Below are positions 1 to 8,636 of a DNA stretch of 64,000 nt, in pieces. Numbering within the stretch: position 1 is the stretch's first letter; every line of letters begins with the position of its first letter. The notes beneath the pieces were generated by a model. It saw nothing but the letters and a program-made list of their open reading frames with translations. It had not been told where the DNA came from and did no database searches. The position numbers were made by a program, and so were the translations under genes. Origin of the DNA: Chitinophagaceae bacterium (lineage in GTDB: Bacteria; Bacteroidota; Bacteroidia; Chitinophagales; Chitinophagaceae); assembly GCA_014379345.1 (NCBI GenBank), contig JACMLY010000152.1, forward strand, positions 22,119-86,118, read 5' to 3'.

Positions 1-341
1 CCACGGTTATGGTAGGTGATGGCATCAATGATGCCCCTGCTCTTGCTAAAGCCACGATCGGTATTTCCATGAGCGACGCTTCACATATCGCCATGCAAAC
101 GGCCGATGTGGTACTGATGAACTATGGTTTGAAGAATCTTCCTGTATCCCTGGGATTGGGAAAACATACATATATCACCATCAAACAAAATCTTTTCTGG
201 GCATTTTTCTACAACATTGTAGCTATTCCGATTGCAGCTTTTGGTTTACTGACTCCGACCTTTGGCGCATTGTTAATGGGGTTGAGTGATGTTGTATTGG
301 GAGTGAATTCGGTGCGGCTGTTTGTGAAGAAAGTGGTTTGA
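1..341 (+). CDS. Heavy-metal P1B-type ATPase, C-terminal fragment
   Basis: This is the 3' end of a gene that begins before the window; the frame is open from base 3. The fragment starts with the GDGINDAPAL hinge motif of the P domain, whose aspartates bind Mg2+ during phosphoenzyme turnover. Two hydrophobic segments near the C-terminus follow, as in Cu+/Zn2+/Cd2+ transporting inner-membrane ATPases. The metal-selecting CPx motif and any N-terminal metal-binding domain lie outside the window, so the substrate cannot be stated. Family assignment is firm; the specific metal is unknown. Confidence 0.9.
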   Translation, partial: TVMVGDGINDAPALAKATIGISMSDASHIAMQTADVVLMNYGLKNLPVSLGLGKHTYITIKQNLFWAFFYNIVAIPIAAFGLLTPTFGALLMGLSDVVLGVNSVRLFVKKVV

Positions 342-420
342 CCTCACCGGGCTTACGGTAATTCATTAAATTTGAGCCGCTACGGTTTACACGTCGTAGA
401 ACAAATTAATTGGCACCACC

Positions 421-2322
421 TTGAATATCCATTGCATCCTTAAACAATACTGGGGCTATGAATCTTTCCGCCCGCTGCAGGAAGATATTATTCAATCTAT
501 TCTTCAGGGCCGCGATGTTTTGGCATTGCTGCCAACGGGTGGTGGCAAGTCTGTTTGCTTCCAGGTGCCGGCTATGGCTATGGAAGGCTTGTGCCTCGTT
601 ATTAGTCCATTGATCGCATTGATGAAAGACCAGGTAGAGAATCTTCGAAAAAAAAATATCACGGCCTATGCGATCTACTCGGGCATGAGCAGAAAAGAAG
701 TGATCAATGTGCTCAAGGTTGCCGGAGAAAGCAACTGTAAATTCCTGTATGTATCTCCGGAGCGGCTGGAAACAAATCTTTTTCTGGAATATCTTCCATC
801 TTTTAATACCAGTCTGATTGCCGTTGATGAAGCACATTGCATTTCGCAGTGGGGTTACGATTTCCGTCCGCCTTATTTGCGTATCTCCGAGCTGCGTAAA
901 GAATTGCCTGGTGTTCCCGTACTCGCTCTTACTGCTTCCGCTACGCCGGATGTACAAGAAGATATTTGCGAGAAACTGGTCTTTAAAAAACACAGCGTTT
1001 TTCGCCAGTCTTTTGAGCGTCCTAATCTATCGTACAGCGTTTTTAAAGTTGATTCCAAGATCAACAAGATCATAGACATCCTGCAAAAAGTTATGGGAAG
1101 TGGTATCGTGTACTGCAAAAGCAGGAGGCGAACAAAAGATATAAGCGATCTGTTGAACATGCACGGTATTGTTTCCGGTTTTTATCATGCCGGATTGACG
1201 CCTGACGAACGGAGTGCAAAACAGGAAGCGTGGATCAATAATCAGACGAGAACGATGGTTTGCACCAATGCCTTTGGTATGGGGATTGATAAGCCTGATG
1301 TGAGGATTGTGATACATGCAGATGCTCCTGATTGCGTGGAGAACTATTACCAGGAAGCAGGCCGCGCGGGGCGAGATGGCAAAAAGGCTTACGCCGTTTT
1401 GTTATATGAAGCAAAGGAACCGGAAGAATTACAAAACTTACCGCAGATCCGTTTTCCGGCAACGGATCAAATACGTTTGGTATACCAGTCATTAATGAAC
1501 TACCTGCAGGTACCCTCCGGATTGGGCGAAGGAAATTATTATGATTTCGATATGAATGATTTTATTAGAAAATTCAATCACGATACACAATTGGCTTTGT
1601 ATTCATTAAAAGCATTGGAACAGGAACAATTGCTCAGTTTCAATGAGCAGGTTTTTCTTCCCTCCCGAATACAATTCACAACAAACAAAGAAATATTATA
1701 TGAATTTGAGAACAGTCATCCTGACCTTGAACCTGTTATCAAGACCTTGTTGAGAACATATGAAGGGATTTTCGACCAGCCGGTTTTTATCTATGAAAGA
1801 GCCATCGCTTTTATTTTACGGCAGGATGGAGAGTTTGTCAGAAGTTCGCTGAAACAATTGCAGGCTTTTTCAATTATCAGGTACACACCGCAAAAAGATT
1901 CGCCCCAGATCTTTTTTATTCAAAACAGGGTTCGCACAGAGGATCTGTTCATCAATGAAGAAAACCACAAGAAACGCAGGCAGCAATTATCAGATCGTAT
2001 CAGGTCATTTGTAAAATATATCGATGATAAAAAAACCTGCCGCAGTACGATCATCGGAATTTATTTCGGTGATACCACAGTGAAGCCGTGCGGTATCTGC
2101 GACACTTGCTTAGATCACCACAATCATGATCTTTCTTCGGAAGAATTCGAAAAAATTCATCGGAAAATTATTGCCCTTATCCAGCCAAAACCATTTCAAA
2201 GCAGGGATCTTCTGAATCAACTTCCCGGAATCAAAAAAGAAAAAGCCTGGAGAGTGGTTCATTTTCTCCAGGCTGAAAATAAAATTGAAGTTGATAAAGA
2301 TGGGATGATCAGGTTAAAGTGA
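421..2322 (+). CDS. recQ: ATP-dependent DNA helicase RecQ
   Basis: 633-residue 3'-5' superfamily 2 DNA helicase of recombination and fork repair. Visible: YWGYESFRPLQ Q-motif region (about 10-20), Walker A PTGGGKS (38-44), DEAH box with the HCISQWGYDFRPPY aromatic loop (about 135-152), helicase motifs V/VI (AFGMGIDKPDVR, YYQEAGRAGRDG), and the RecQ-Ct zinc cysteines around KTC and KPCGICDTC (about 540-564), then a short winged-helix-like tail. A clear HRDC domain is not visible. No ATG fits the N-terminus: an in-frame TAG at 397-399 precedes it, so I use TTG at 421, which places the conserved YWGY motif at the normal distance. Confidence 0.93.
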   Translation: MNIHCILKQYWGYESFRPLQEDIIQSILQGRDVLALLPTGGGKSVCFQVPAMAMEGLCLVISPLIALMKDQVENLRKKNITAYAIYSGMSRKEVINVLKVAGESNCKFLYVSPERLETNLFLEYLPSFNTSLIAVDEAHCISQWGYDFRPPYLRISELRKELPGVPVLALTASATPDVQEDICEKLVFKKHSVFRQSFERPNLSYSVFKVDSKINKIIDILQKVMGSGIVYCKSRRRTKDISDLLNMHGIVSGFYHAGLTPDERSAKQEAWINNQTRTMVCTNAFGMGIDKPDVRIVIHADAPDCVENYYQEAGRAGRDGKKAYAVLLYEAKEPEELQNLPQIRFPATDQIRLVYQSLMNYLQVPSGLGEGNYYDFDMNDFIRKFNHDTQLALYSLKALEQEQLLSFNEQVFLPSRIQFTTNKEILYEFENSHPDLEPVIKTLLRTYEGIFDQPVFIYERAIAFILRQDGEFVRSSLKQLQAFSIIRYTPQKDSPQIFFIQNRVRTEDLFINEENHKKRRQQLSDRIRSFVKYIDDKKTCRSTIIGIYFGDTTVKPCGICDTCLDHHNHDLSSEEFEKIHRKIIALIQPKPFQSRDLLNQLPGIKKEKAWRVVHFLQAENKIEVDKDGMIRLK

Positions 2323-2328
2323 AATGCG

Positions 2329-2350
2329 GTCGACCATCGAAGGTCGACCC
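2329..2350. terminator. Short palindromic repeat between convergent genes
   Basis: Two copies of the self-complementary octamer GGTCGACC separated by six bases lie just after recQ. They can pair into a hairpin in either direction between the convergent recQ and lipoprotein genes. There is no U-tract, so calling it a terminator is tentative. Confidence 0.35.
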
Positions 2351-2385
2351 AAAATTCATAAGGACATCTTTGTCGACAGAAATGA

Positions 2386-2940
2386 TTATTTTTTTGATGG
2401 TTGTGCTCCTATCTGCTCCATCATTGTTGCGAATTTCTGGATTGACCGGTGCTCAATGATTTTTCCCTGGTCATTAAATTTAAAAATATCAACGTCTTTG
2501 AATTTGAATGGCTTACCCGTTGCTTTCATCCCCATAAAATCATTTTTAAAAGTTCCGCTCCAGTCGCCATATACATATACATAGTCACCATCTGCTGCCG
2601 CCATCAAATTATCGCCCTTCCAGTCGGGAAAAGCTGTGGCAAAGCTTTTAAGCATGGTTGTTAATGTATCCTTATTTTTAATAACATCCCCGCCCCCATC
2701 GCCGTAGTCTGTAACATCAGCTGTTACGTCTTTAAGAACAGAATCCATATTGCCGGTTGCGATAGCCCTCGCACTAGCCAGGGCAGTTTCTTTATTTCGT
2801 TCCTCTTTTTCTTCTGCAGAAGTTGCCCCAACAACAGCAGAGGAATCAGAGCCGGTTGGATAAGATGATGCATTGTCTGGTTTTTGCTCACAGGCAGTCA
2901 GTAACAATGTGACTGCGGCTGATAAAAGCAGCTTGTTCAT
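2386..2940 (-). CDS. SnoaL/NTF2-like lipoprotein
   Basis: 184-residue exported lipoprotein of unknown role. The N-terminus is a lipoprotein signal peptide with lipobox LTAC, giving a lipidated Cys at residue 17, followed by a low-complexity linker rich in S, A and E. Residues about 55-175 have the look of an NTF2/SnoaL-like cone fold (FPDWKGDNLMAAADGDYVYVYGDWSGTF is characteristic of ester-cyclase-like proteins), with an IIEHRSIQ strand near the end. No catalytic role can be assigned. Convergent with recQ. Confidence 0.75.
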   Translation of the reverse strand: MNKLLLSAAVTLLLTACEQKPDNASSYPTGSDSSAVVGATSAEEKEERNKETALASARAIATGNMDSVLKDVTADVTDYGDGGGDVIKNKDTLTTMLKSFATAFPDWKGDNLMAAADGDYVYVYGDWSGTFKNDFMGMKATGKPFKFKDVDIFKFNDQGKIIEHRSIQKFATMMEQIGAQPSKK

Positions 2941-2988
2941 GTTATTTGGTATTTAAATAATGAATGGAATATTTTCAAGATAAGTGTT

Positions 2989-4551
2989 CTAAAACCAACT
3001 ATTGGAACTCTTTCTTTTTCTTGTACTGCTTCTTCCTCCGAGTCCCAGGGCGCCGAGTAAGCTTCTCGTGATCACATTGGCTGCGGTACGGCCGATCTGC
3101 CGGGTAACGGAATTATCCAATACCTTTTCCATAGTGGATTTTTCAGGACGCTTAGATGTTTTCTTTTCTACAGCCTGCTCTTCAGATTTTGCCGCTGCTT
3201 CTTCCATTTTTGCATTTAATATTTCATACGCACTTTCGGTATCATCCGTTTCGGCATATTTTTTTGCAAGCCTGGACTTATTCACCAGTGATTCAATTTC
3301 GCTATCACTCAACACATCCATTCTTGATTGTGGCGGAACAAGCATTGTGTGCACCAGGGGAGTAGGAATTCCTTTTTCATTCAGCATCGTAATGAATGCT
3401 TCTCCGATCCCGAGCTGGGTCAGCAATTCATCCACATCATAAAATGTGGTTTCAGGATAATTTTGGGCCGCCAGTTTAATGGTTTTACGATCGGCTGCTG
3501 TAAATGCACGCAACGCATGTTGTACTTTCAAGCCCAGTTGCGACAACACGCCGGCAGGTATATCCTGCGGATTTTGCGTACAAAAGAATATGCCTACTCC
3601 TTTTGAGCGGATCAACTTTATAACGGTTTCTATTTGTTGTAATAAAGCCTCCGTAGCTTCCTGGAAAACCAAATGTGCTTCGTCAATGATCATCACGAGT
3701 TTAGGCTTCTCCATATCACCCTCCTCGGGCAAAGTTGCGTATAGCTCCGCCAACAGGCCAAGCATGAAGGTTGAAAACAATTTAGGTTTGGTTTGCATAT
3801 CTGTAACCCTTAACACACTGATCATTCCTCTTCCATCGTCGGAGATACGCAACAGGTCATCTATTTCAAAAGACGGTTCGCCAAAAAAAACATCTGCGCC
3901 CTGTTGCTGCAGTTCAATCACCTTCCGCAAAATCGTTCCGGTTGTTGAGGTCGATATCTTGCCATAATCCTTTTCGATAAGCGATTTACCTTCATTGCTC
4001 ACATATTGCAATACTTTGATAAAATCTTTCAAGTCGAGCAATGGCATTGCGTTATCATCGCAATATTTAAAGATCATCGCCACCACGCCCTCCTGTGTAG
4101 TATTTAATCCTAAGATCTTCGACAGCAGGATCGGCCCAAATTCAGTTACCGTTGCTCTCAACCGCACTCCTTTTTCATTGCTCAAAGTCAGCAATTCCAC
4201 GGGATAGCTGGCAGGTGTATAAGTGCCGCCCATTTTTGACATACGTTCTTTGATCTTATCATTGTCCGTGCCGGCCGCCGCTATTCCACTCAGATCACCT
4301 TTTATATCCATTACTAAAACAGGAACACTGGCATTGCTAAGGCCTTCCGAAATCACCTGCAGGGTTTTTGTTTTACCGGTGCCGGTGGCGCCTGCTATCA
4401 GGCCATGGCGGTTCATAGTACGTAAAGGCAGCAATACTTCTGCTCCTGCCAATATCTCTCCACCCAACATGGCCGTACCGATACGGAAATGCTCCCCTTT
4501 AAAACTATAGCCCTGTTGTATTAATTGAACAAAAGCATCTCTATCAGCCAT
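2989..4551 (-). CDS. YjgR/HerA-like ATPase (DUF853)
   Basis: 520-residue RecA-fold ATPase of the DUF853 family (E. coli YjgR), related to the archaeal HerA/FtsK translocases. Walker A GATGTGKT is at residues 54-61, Walker B MIIDEAH at about 288-294, and the body LIRSKGVGIFFCTQNPQDIP is typical of the family. The C-terminal about 90 residues are charged (EEAAAKSEEQAVEKKTSKRPEK), followed by a GALGLGG-rich tail. The DNA-processing role is inferred from homology to HerA; the physiological function of YjgR proteins is not settled. It follows the lipoprotein gene on the same strand but is transcribed before it. Confidence 0.88.
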   Translation of the reverse strand: MADRDAFVQLIQQGYSFKGEHFRIGTAMLGGEILAGAEVLLPLRTMNRHGLIAGATGTGKTKTLQVISEGLSNASVPVLVMDIKGDLSGIAAAGTDNDKIKERMSKMGGTYTPASYPVELLTLSNEKGVRLRATVTEFGPILLSKILGLNTTQEGVVAMIFKYCDDNAMPLLDLKDFIKVLQYVSNEGKSLIEKDYGKISTSTTGTILRKVIELQQQGADVFFGEPSFEIDDLLRISDDGRGMISVLRVTDMQTKPKLFSTFMLGLLAELYATLPEEGDMEKPKLVMIIDEAHLVFQEATEALLQQIETVIKLIRSKGVGIFFCTQNPQDIPAGVLSQLGLKVQHALRAFTAADRKTIKLAAQNYPETTFYDVDELLTQLGIGEAFITMLNEKGIPTPLVHTMLVPPQSRMDVLSDSEIESLVNKSRLAKKYAETDDTESAYEILNAKMEEAAAKSEEQAVEKKTSKRPEKSTMEKVLDNSVTRQIGRTAANVITRSLLGALGLGGRSSTRKRKSSNSWF

Positions 4552-4636
4552 AAGAATATTTATGAAGGGAAAGTTACGGGATTGAAAGAAACGAGGGACA
4601 GAATTTTCTTGGCATGGCTGTAGTGACTATTTTCCT

Positions 4637-4733
4637 CTATGTCCCCATTATTCTATGTGGTAAATTGAATGCGCCCTGGCAGTTTCAAAACCGTGCAAGA
4701 ATTTTTTTACCACATAGAATCATAGGGACATAG
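4637..4733. repeat. Imperfect 28-bp inverted repeat in intergenic DNA
   Basis: Arms at 4637-4664 and 4706-4733 share CTATGTCCC and TTCTATGTGGTAAA in inverted orientation, with about 41 nt between them. The region between 4551 and 4802 holds no gene. It lies downstream of the GroES-like gene (minus strand) and upstream of the YjgR-like gene. It may be a mobile intergenic repeat or an RNA hairpin; no function is assigned. Confidence 0.55.
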
Positions 4734-4801
4734 AAGGAACATAGAATTTCTTAAACTTCTTACTTCGTATTTCGTACTTCTAACTTCGTACATCGTACAT
4801 C

Positions 4802-5173
4802 TCACACATCCTCTTCTCTCTCCAACATCAGGATAGCGCTTTGGGGAACTATAAAGAATTTCTCACCCTCATACATCACTTCTGTGGCTGCGTTGAGCAG
4901 AAAGATCGCCAAATCTCCCTCCCGGGCTTGAAGAGGAACGTATTTTACCTGCTCTTCATCGCCTTTCCATGATTCATTTTCGATATGCATGGGAATAACA
5001 TAACCCGGGCCTGTTTTAATCACATAGCCCTGCTGCACTTTTTCCTTTTCCTGGACCCCTGGAGGAAGGTATAGTCCGCTATCGGTGCGTTCGTTGGGTT
5101 TTGCCAGCCTGATGAGTAAACGATCCCCAATCACGACCAGCTTTTTAAACTTATTATCTGGAGTCAACCGCAT
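4802..5173 (-). CDS. GroES-like co-chaperonin homologue
   Basis: 123-residue protein with the Cpn10 fold pattern: VIGDRLLIRLAKPNERTDSGLYLP at residues about 13-37 matches the GroES start (RVLIKP...TKGGIYLP), followed by a roof/mobile-loop-like region and the LAIFLLNAATEVMYEGEKFFIVPQSAILML C-terminal strands. It is longer than canonical GroES (about 97 aa) and is not next to a groEL gene here, so it is probably a paralogue rather than the housekeeping co-chaperonin. Confidence 0.8.
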   Translation of the reverse strand: MRLTPDNKFKKLVVIGDRLLIRLAKPNERTDSGLYLPPGVQEKEKVQQGYVIKTGPGYVIPMHIENESWKGDEEQVKYVPLQAREGDLAIFLLNAATEVMYEGEKFFIVPQSAILMLEREEDV

Positions 5174-5395
5174 TCATTGGAATTGAAGGGTAAAAATAAC
5201 GCCAGGCGCCCATTCAGCCTCCTAAATTGTTGAATGTTTGTTAATGCCCGGCCTGACTTATAACCTTATTCTTTTTATCCGGTCTGTATTGCAGGGTTAT
5301 ATTAACAAAAAATTACGGCTGAATTGGGATTACTGCTAAATGCTTTAATTTTATTTACCGTATGTTTATTTCAATTGAATTAAAATCTACAAACA

Positions 5396-6103
5396 ATGGA
5401 AGGAAAAAAACCGAAAATTTTATTATGCGAGGATGATGCGAACCTGGGGATGGTATTGAAAAACTATTTAGAGTTGAATGATTTTGATGTTACGCTAGAA
5501 CGTGACGGAAGGCTGGGCCTCGCCGCTTTTCAGCGCGAAAAATATGATCTGTGCCTGTTAGATATTATGATGCCGAATATGGATGGATTTACTTTAGCAG
5601 AAGAAATCCGCGATGTTGATCCCGACATCCCTTTGTTCTTCCTGAGCGCAAAAACCATGAAGGAAGATATCATCCAGGGCTATAAACTGGGAGCAGATGA
5701 TTACATTACCAAGCCTTTTGACAGCGAAGTGTTATTGCTGAAAATAAAAGCAATATTGAAGCGAAACGAAGAAACGAACCGCGAGCAGGAAAACAGGGAA
5801 TTCGAAATGGGCAACTATCATTTCAATCCCAAGTTGAGGGAATTAAGTCATAGCGGAAAAATGCAAACATTATCGCCAAAAGAAAATGAGCTCCTGAAAT
5901 TATTAGCGGAGCATATGAATGACCTGCTTCCAAGAGAACAGGCTTTAAAAAAGATCTGGGGCAGCGATACTTATTTCAACGGAAGAAGCATGGATGTATA
6001 CATTGCGAAGCTCCGTAAATACCTAAGGGAAGATCCGAACATTGAAATCGTGAATATACACGGCAATGGCTTCAGACTGGTTGTGCCTACACCAGCTGTT
6101 TAG
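5396..6103 (+). CDS. OmpR/RprY-type response regulator
   Basis: 235-residue two-component response regulator. The receiver domain (about 7-122) has acidic pocket EDD (12-14), phospho-acceptor Asp56 in LLDIMMPNMDG, a conserved Ser/Lys pair (FLSAK, ITKPFD). The winged-helix OmpR/PhoB DNA-binding domain follows (about 135-232: LSPKENELLKLLAEH, SMDVYIAKLRKYL, NIHGNGFRLVV). No partner histidine kinase is adjacent in the window. The ATG at 5396 follows an A/T-rich leader, as usual in this group. A strong terminator follows. Confidence 0.92.
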   Translation: MEGKKPKILLCEDDANLGMVLKNYLELNDFDVTLERDGRLGLAAFQREKYDLCLLDIMMPNMDGFTLAEEIRDVDPDIPLFFLSAKTMKEDIIQGYKLGADDYITKPFDSEVLLLKIKAILKRNEETNREQENREFEMGNYHFNPKLRELSHSGKMQTLSPKENELLKLLAEHMNDLLPREQALKKIWGSDTYFNGRSMDVYIAKLRKYLREDPNIEIVNIHGNGFRLVVPTPAV

Positions 6104-6129
6104 GTCATCATCTTTATAAAATTCCTAAG

Positions 6130-6154
6130 GGCTGCCAGGAGGCAGCCTTTTTTT
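6130..6154 (+). terminator. Rho-independent terminator after the response regulator gene
   Basis: Perfect 7-bp stem GGCTGCC-AGGA-GGCAGCC followed by seven T residues, 27 nt after the response regulator stop codon. Confidence 0.93.
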
Positions 6155-6160
6155 ACGGCC

Positions 6161-6212
6161 TTGCCACGAATTTCACGAATTACCACGAATTCATACGCGA
6201 TATGCGTGGCAA
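6161..6212. repeat. CACGAATT repeats inside a TTGCCACG/CGTGGCAA inverted pair
   Basis: TTGCCACG at 6161-6168 and CGTGGCAA at 6205-6212 form an inverted pair enclosing further CACGAATT copies. The stretch lies at the 3' side of ruvB (minus strand) and resembles the CACGAAG element at 54764-54811. It may act as a 3' hairpin for ruvB. Confidence 0.4.
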
Positions 6213-6254
6213 ATATTTTCGTTAATTCGCGCCCGGTTAGCGTCTATTCGCGTT

Positions 6255-7289
6255 TCAAAGGTCTAGTTGCAGATTATCACCCCTGTTTGTCGGTTTACGT
6301 TTCAGGTGTTCATAGGCTTTATAGGTCACTTCCCTGCCTCGCGGTGTTCGTTGCAGAAAGCCTTCCTGTATCAGGAAGGGCTCATACACTTCTTCAATGG
6401 TTCCGGCCTCCTCTCCTACTGCAGTAGCGATCGTGCTAATGCCAACGGGTCCGCCTTTGAACTTATCGATGATCGTTACCAGGATCTTATTATCCATTTC
6501 ATCCAATCCGTGCTCATCAACATTCAATGCCCTTAGTGAATGCTGTGTAATACCAAGATCAATCACACCATTGTGAAGTACCTGCGCAAAATCTCTTACG
6601 CGGCGCAGCAGCCCGTTGGCAATCCGGGGCGTGCCACGGCTTCGCCTTGAAATTTCATTGGCCGCATCTGAGGTGATTTTTGTACCTAGTATATTGGCCG
6701 AGCGCAATACGATCTGGAACAAAGTTTCTGCCGTATAATATTCCAGTCTGGATTTGATGGCAAACCTCGAAAGTAACGGTGCCGTAAGAAGGCCGCTCCT
6801 TGTTGTAGCGCCCACCAGCGTAAATGGATTGAGATTGATCTGTATACTTCTTGCATTCGGACCGGTATCGATCATAATGTCGATACGGTAATCTTCCATT
6901 GCTGCATACAGATATTCTTCAACGACAGTACTCAAACGGTGGATTTCATCAATAAACAATACATCATGTGGCTCAAGATTCGTCAATAGACCGGCAAGAT
7001 CACCCGGCTTTTCAATAACGGGCCCTGAGGTTTCTTTAATATTTACCCCCAGTTCATTCGCAACAATTCTTGACAATGTCGTTTTTCCCAATCCAGGTGG
7101 ACCATGGAACAAAATATGATCGAGTGCCTCGCCCCGCATCTTTGCAGCCTGTATGAAAATTTTTAAATTATCAATGATCTGTTGCTGGCCTGCAAAATCC
7201 GAAATCACGGAAGGCCGGATATTGTTTTCAAACTCCTTATCCGCTGCATTCAGGGAATTCTTTTCCGTATTCAGATTCAGGTTCGACAT
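6255..7289 (-). CDS. ruvB: Holliday junction branch-migration helicase RuvB
   Basis: 344-residue AAA+ motor of the RuvABC Holliday junction resolvasome. Walker [10 protein letters not shown] (about 64-72), Walker [10 protein letters not shown] (about 115-123), sensor/presensor loop ([28 protein letters not shown]), and the C-terminal winged helix ([41 protein letters not shown]) are all present, at normal family length. It stands alone here, without ruvA or ruvC beside it. Confidence 0.97.
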   Translation of the reverse strand: MSNLNLNTEKNSLNAADKEFENNIRPSVISDFAGQQQIIDNLKIFIQAAKMRGEALDHILFHGPPGLGKTTLSRIVANELGVNIKETSGPVIEKPGDLAGLLTNLEPHDVLFIDEIHRLSTVVEEYLYAAMEDYRIDIMIDTGPNARSIQINLNPFTLVGATTRSGLLTAPLLSRFAIKSRLEYYTAETLFQIVLRSANILGTKITSDAANEISRRSRGTPRIANGLLRRVRDFAQVLHNGVIDLGITQHSLRALNVDEHGLDEMDNKILVTIIDKFKGGPVGISTIATAVGEEAGTIEEVYEPFLIQEGFLQRTPRGREVTYKAYEHLKRKPTNRGDNLQLDL

Positions 7290-7493
7290 GATGGTGAATG
7301 GTCTTATGTAAACCTGCCTATGACAGACAGGTGGTCAATGCAAATATAACTTACCTGGTCACAACAATTCTTTATTCGGAGATTGGTTTTTAGGTGGAGA
7401 ATTATACATGATTGCGACTGAACCAAAATTTAATGAACCATTCGCAGGTGCTGGTAAATAATTAAATAAATTGCTGTTTAAAAACCATAACTA

Positions 7494-8138
7494 ATGAAAA
7501 TTGGAATTATTGGCTCCGGAATCGTTGGTCAGGTACTGGCCAATGCGTTCAAAAGTGAGGGTCACGAAGTAGTATTAGGTACAAGAAATCCTGATAAAAA
7601 AGAATTAGGAGATTTCAAATCCGATCATCCCTCGATACCCGTGTACACCTTTGAAAAAACCGCAGCGACGGCGGAACTGATCGTGCTGGCAACAGCAGGC
7701 AGCGGAGCTGAAGAAGCCATCAGAATAGCCGGACTTCACAATTTTGTCGATAAGATAGTCATTGATACAACGAATCCCATACATCACCATCCACCTGTAA
7801 ACGGGGTGTTGCAATATTTCACAGATATAAATAATTCGTTAATGGAACGAATTCAACAGCTCCTGCCTGAAGCAAAACTTGTAAAGGCTTTTAACAGCGT
7901 AGGCAATGCTGTGATGTATAGACCTTCGTTGATTGAAGGAACACCTACCATGTTCATTTGCGGCAATGATGATGAGGCGAAGAAAACAGTAACCGGAATT
8001 CTTACTTCGTTCGGATGGGAAACGGAAGATATGGGTATGGTTGAGTCAGCACGTGCCATTGAACCTTTATGTATGTTGTGGTGTATACCGGGATTTCTTC
8101 GCAATAGCTGGAGTCACGCGTTTAGATTTTTGAAATGA
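7494..8138 (+). CDS. NADP oxidoreductase, F420-dependent-type fold
   Basis: 214-residue Rossmann-fold protein. GIIGSGIVGQVLANAF at residues 4-19 is the dinucleotide-binding GxGxxG loop, and GTRNPDK follows the second strand, where an Arg favours NADP(H). Later segments (IVLATAGSGAEEAI, VIDTTNPIH, LVKAFNSVGNAVMYRP) match the family named after F420H2:NADP+ oxidoreductase; many bacterial members do not use F420. The substrate is unknown. Monocistronic, divergent from ruvB. Confidence 0.8.
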   Translation: MKIGIIGSGIVGQVLANAFKSEGHEVVLGTRNPDKKELGDFKSDHPSIPVYTFEKTAATAELIVLATAGSGAEEAIRIAGLHNFVDKIVIDTTNPIHHHPPVNGVLQYFTDINNSLMERIQQLLPEAKLVKAFNSVGNAVMYRPSLIEGTPTMFICGNDDEAKKTVTGILTSFGWETEDMGMVESARAIEPLCMLWCIPGFLRNSWSHAFRFLK

Positions 8139-8140
8139 TA

Positions 8141-8188
8141 ACCTCACCCCAAACCCCTCTCCATCCTTCGACAAGCAGGAGAGGGGCT
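8141..8188. repeat. Dispersed C-rich/G-rich inverted repeat, copy 1
   Basis: An element of the form ACCTCACCCC...CCCCTCTCCAT(C/T)CTTCGACAAG...GGAGAGGGG. A second copy lies at 9413-9459. The CCCTCTCC and GGAGAGGG ends can pair to a hairpin. It sits downstream of the oxidoreductase gene. Confidence 0.6.
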
Positions 8189-8249
8189 TAAAAGTTTTAA
8201 CCACCTATGGCTTGCTTTAAATCCATTAATATTTCTTAAACCGCTTTTC

Positions 8250-8546
8250 ATGAATTTTGAAGAATTTAAAACATCTTTATCATTGCAGCGACCACCGGAA
8301 AATATATCCGCTTATCTGAAAGCATTGTGGTTTGCCGGCAAAGACGATTGGGAATCCTCGCACCATACTGCTCAGGATATTCATGATAAAAGTGGATCAT
8401 GGATACATGCCTACCTGCACCGCGAAGAAGGCGATACCTTCAATGCCAATTATTGGTACAATAAAGCCGCCCGCAGAATGCCCGGTTATTCAGTGCAACA
8501 GGAATGGGAGGAGATTGTGAAGGAGTTACTAGATACTGGATGCTAG
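8250..8546 (+). CDS. Small conserved-looking hypothetical protein
   Basis: 98-residue soluble protein rich in aromatic and acidic residues, with no signal peptide or membrane segment. I do not recognise a named family. The segment WFAGKDDWESSHHTAQDI...GSWIHAYLHREEGDTFNANYWYNKAARRMP is predicted helical and resembles a TPR-like hairpin. The last codons and the stop lie inside a 14-bp tandem repeat (8531-8572), so the exact C-terminus may have been altered by the repeat. Confidence 0.65.
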   Translation: MNFEEFKTSLSLQRPPENISAYLKALWFAGKDDWESSHHTAQDIHDKSGSWIHAYLHREEGDTFNANYWYNKAARRMPGYSVQQEWEEIVKELLDTGC

Positions 8547-8572
8547 ATACTGGATGCTAGGTACCGGATGCT
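8531..8572. repeat. 14-bp tandem repeat, three units, over a stop codon
   Basis: AGATACTGGATGCT occurs twice without change (8531-8544, 8545-8558), then once with two differences (8559-8572). Unit 1 encodes the C-terminal residues of the small protein and the TAG stop spans units 1 and 2. Such short units spread easily by slippage. Confidence 0.85.
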
Positions 8573-8636
8573 GGATTCCTTGTGTCTTAATGCGGAGATT
8601 ATAGCATAGCACAGAGTATGCAATTTTTTTATTTTG

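Noticed and set aside
406..993. Minus-strand open frame of 195 codons over recQ
   Set aside because: It lies entirely opposite recQ, and its residue make-up (Cys-, His- and Phe-rich, no domain) is that of an antisense shadow.
3002..4510. Plus-strand open frames over the YjgR-like gene
   Set aside because: Shadows of a well-conserved minus-strand gene, with Ser/Cys/Phe-rich low-quality sequence.
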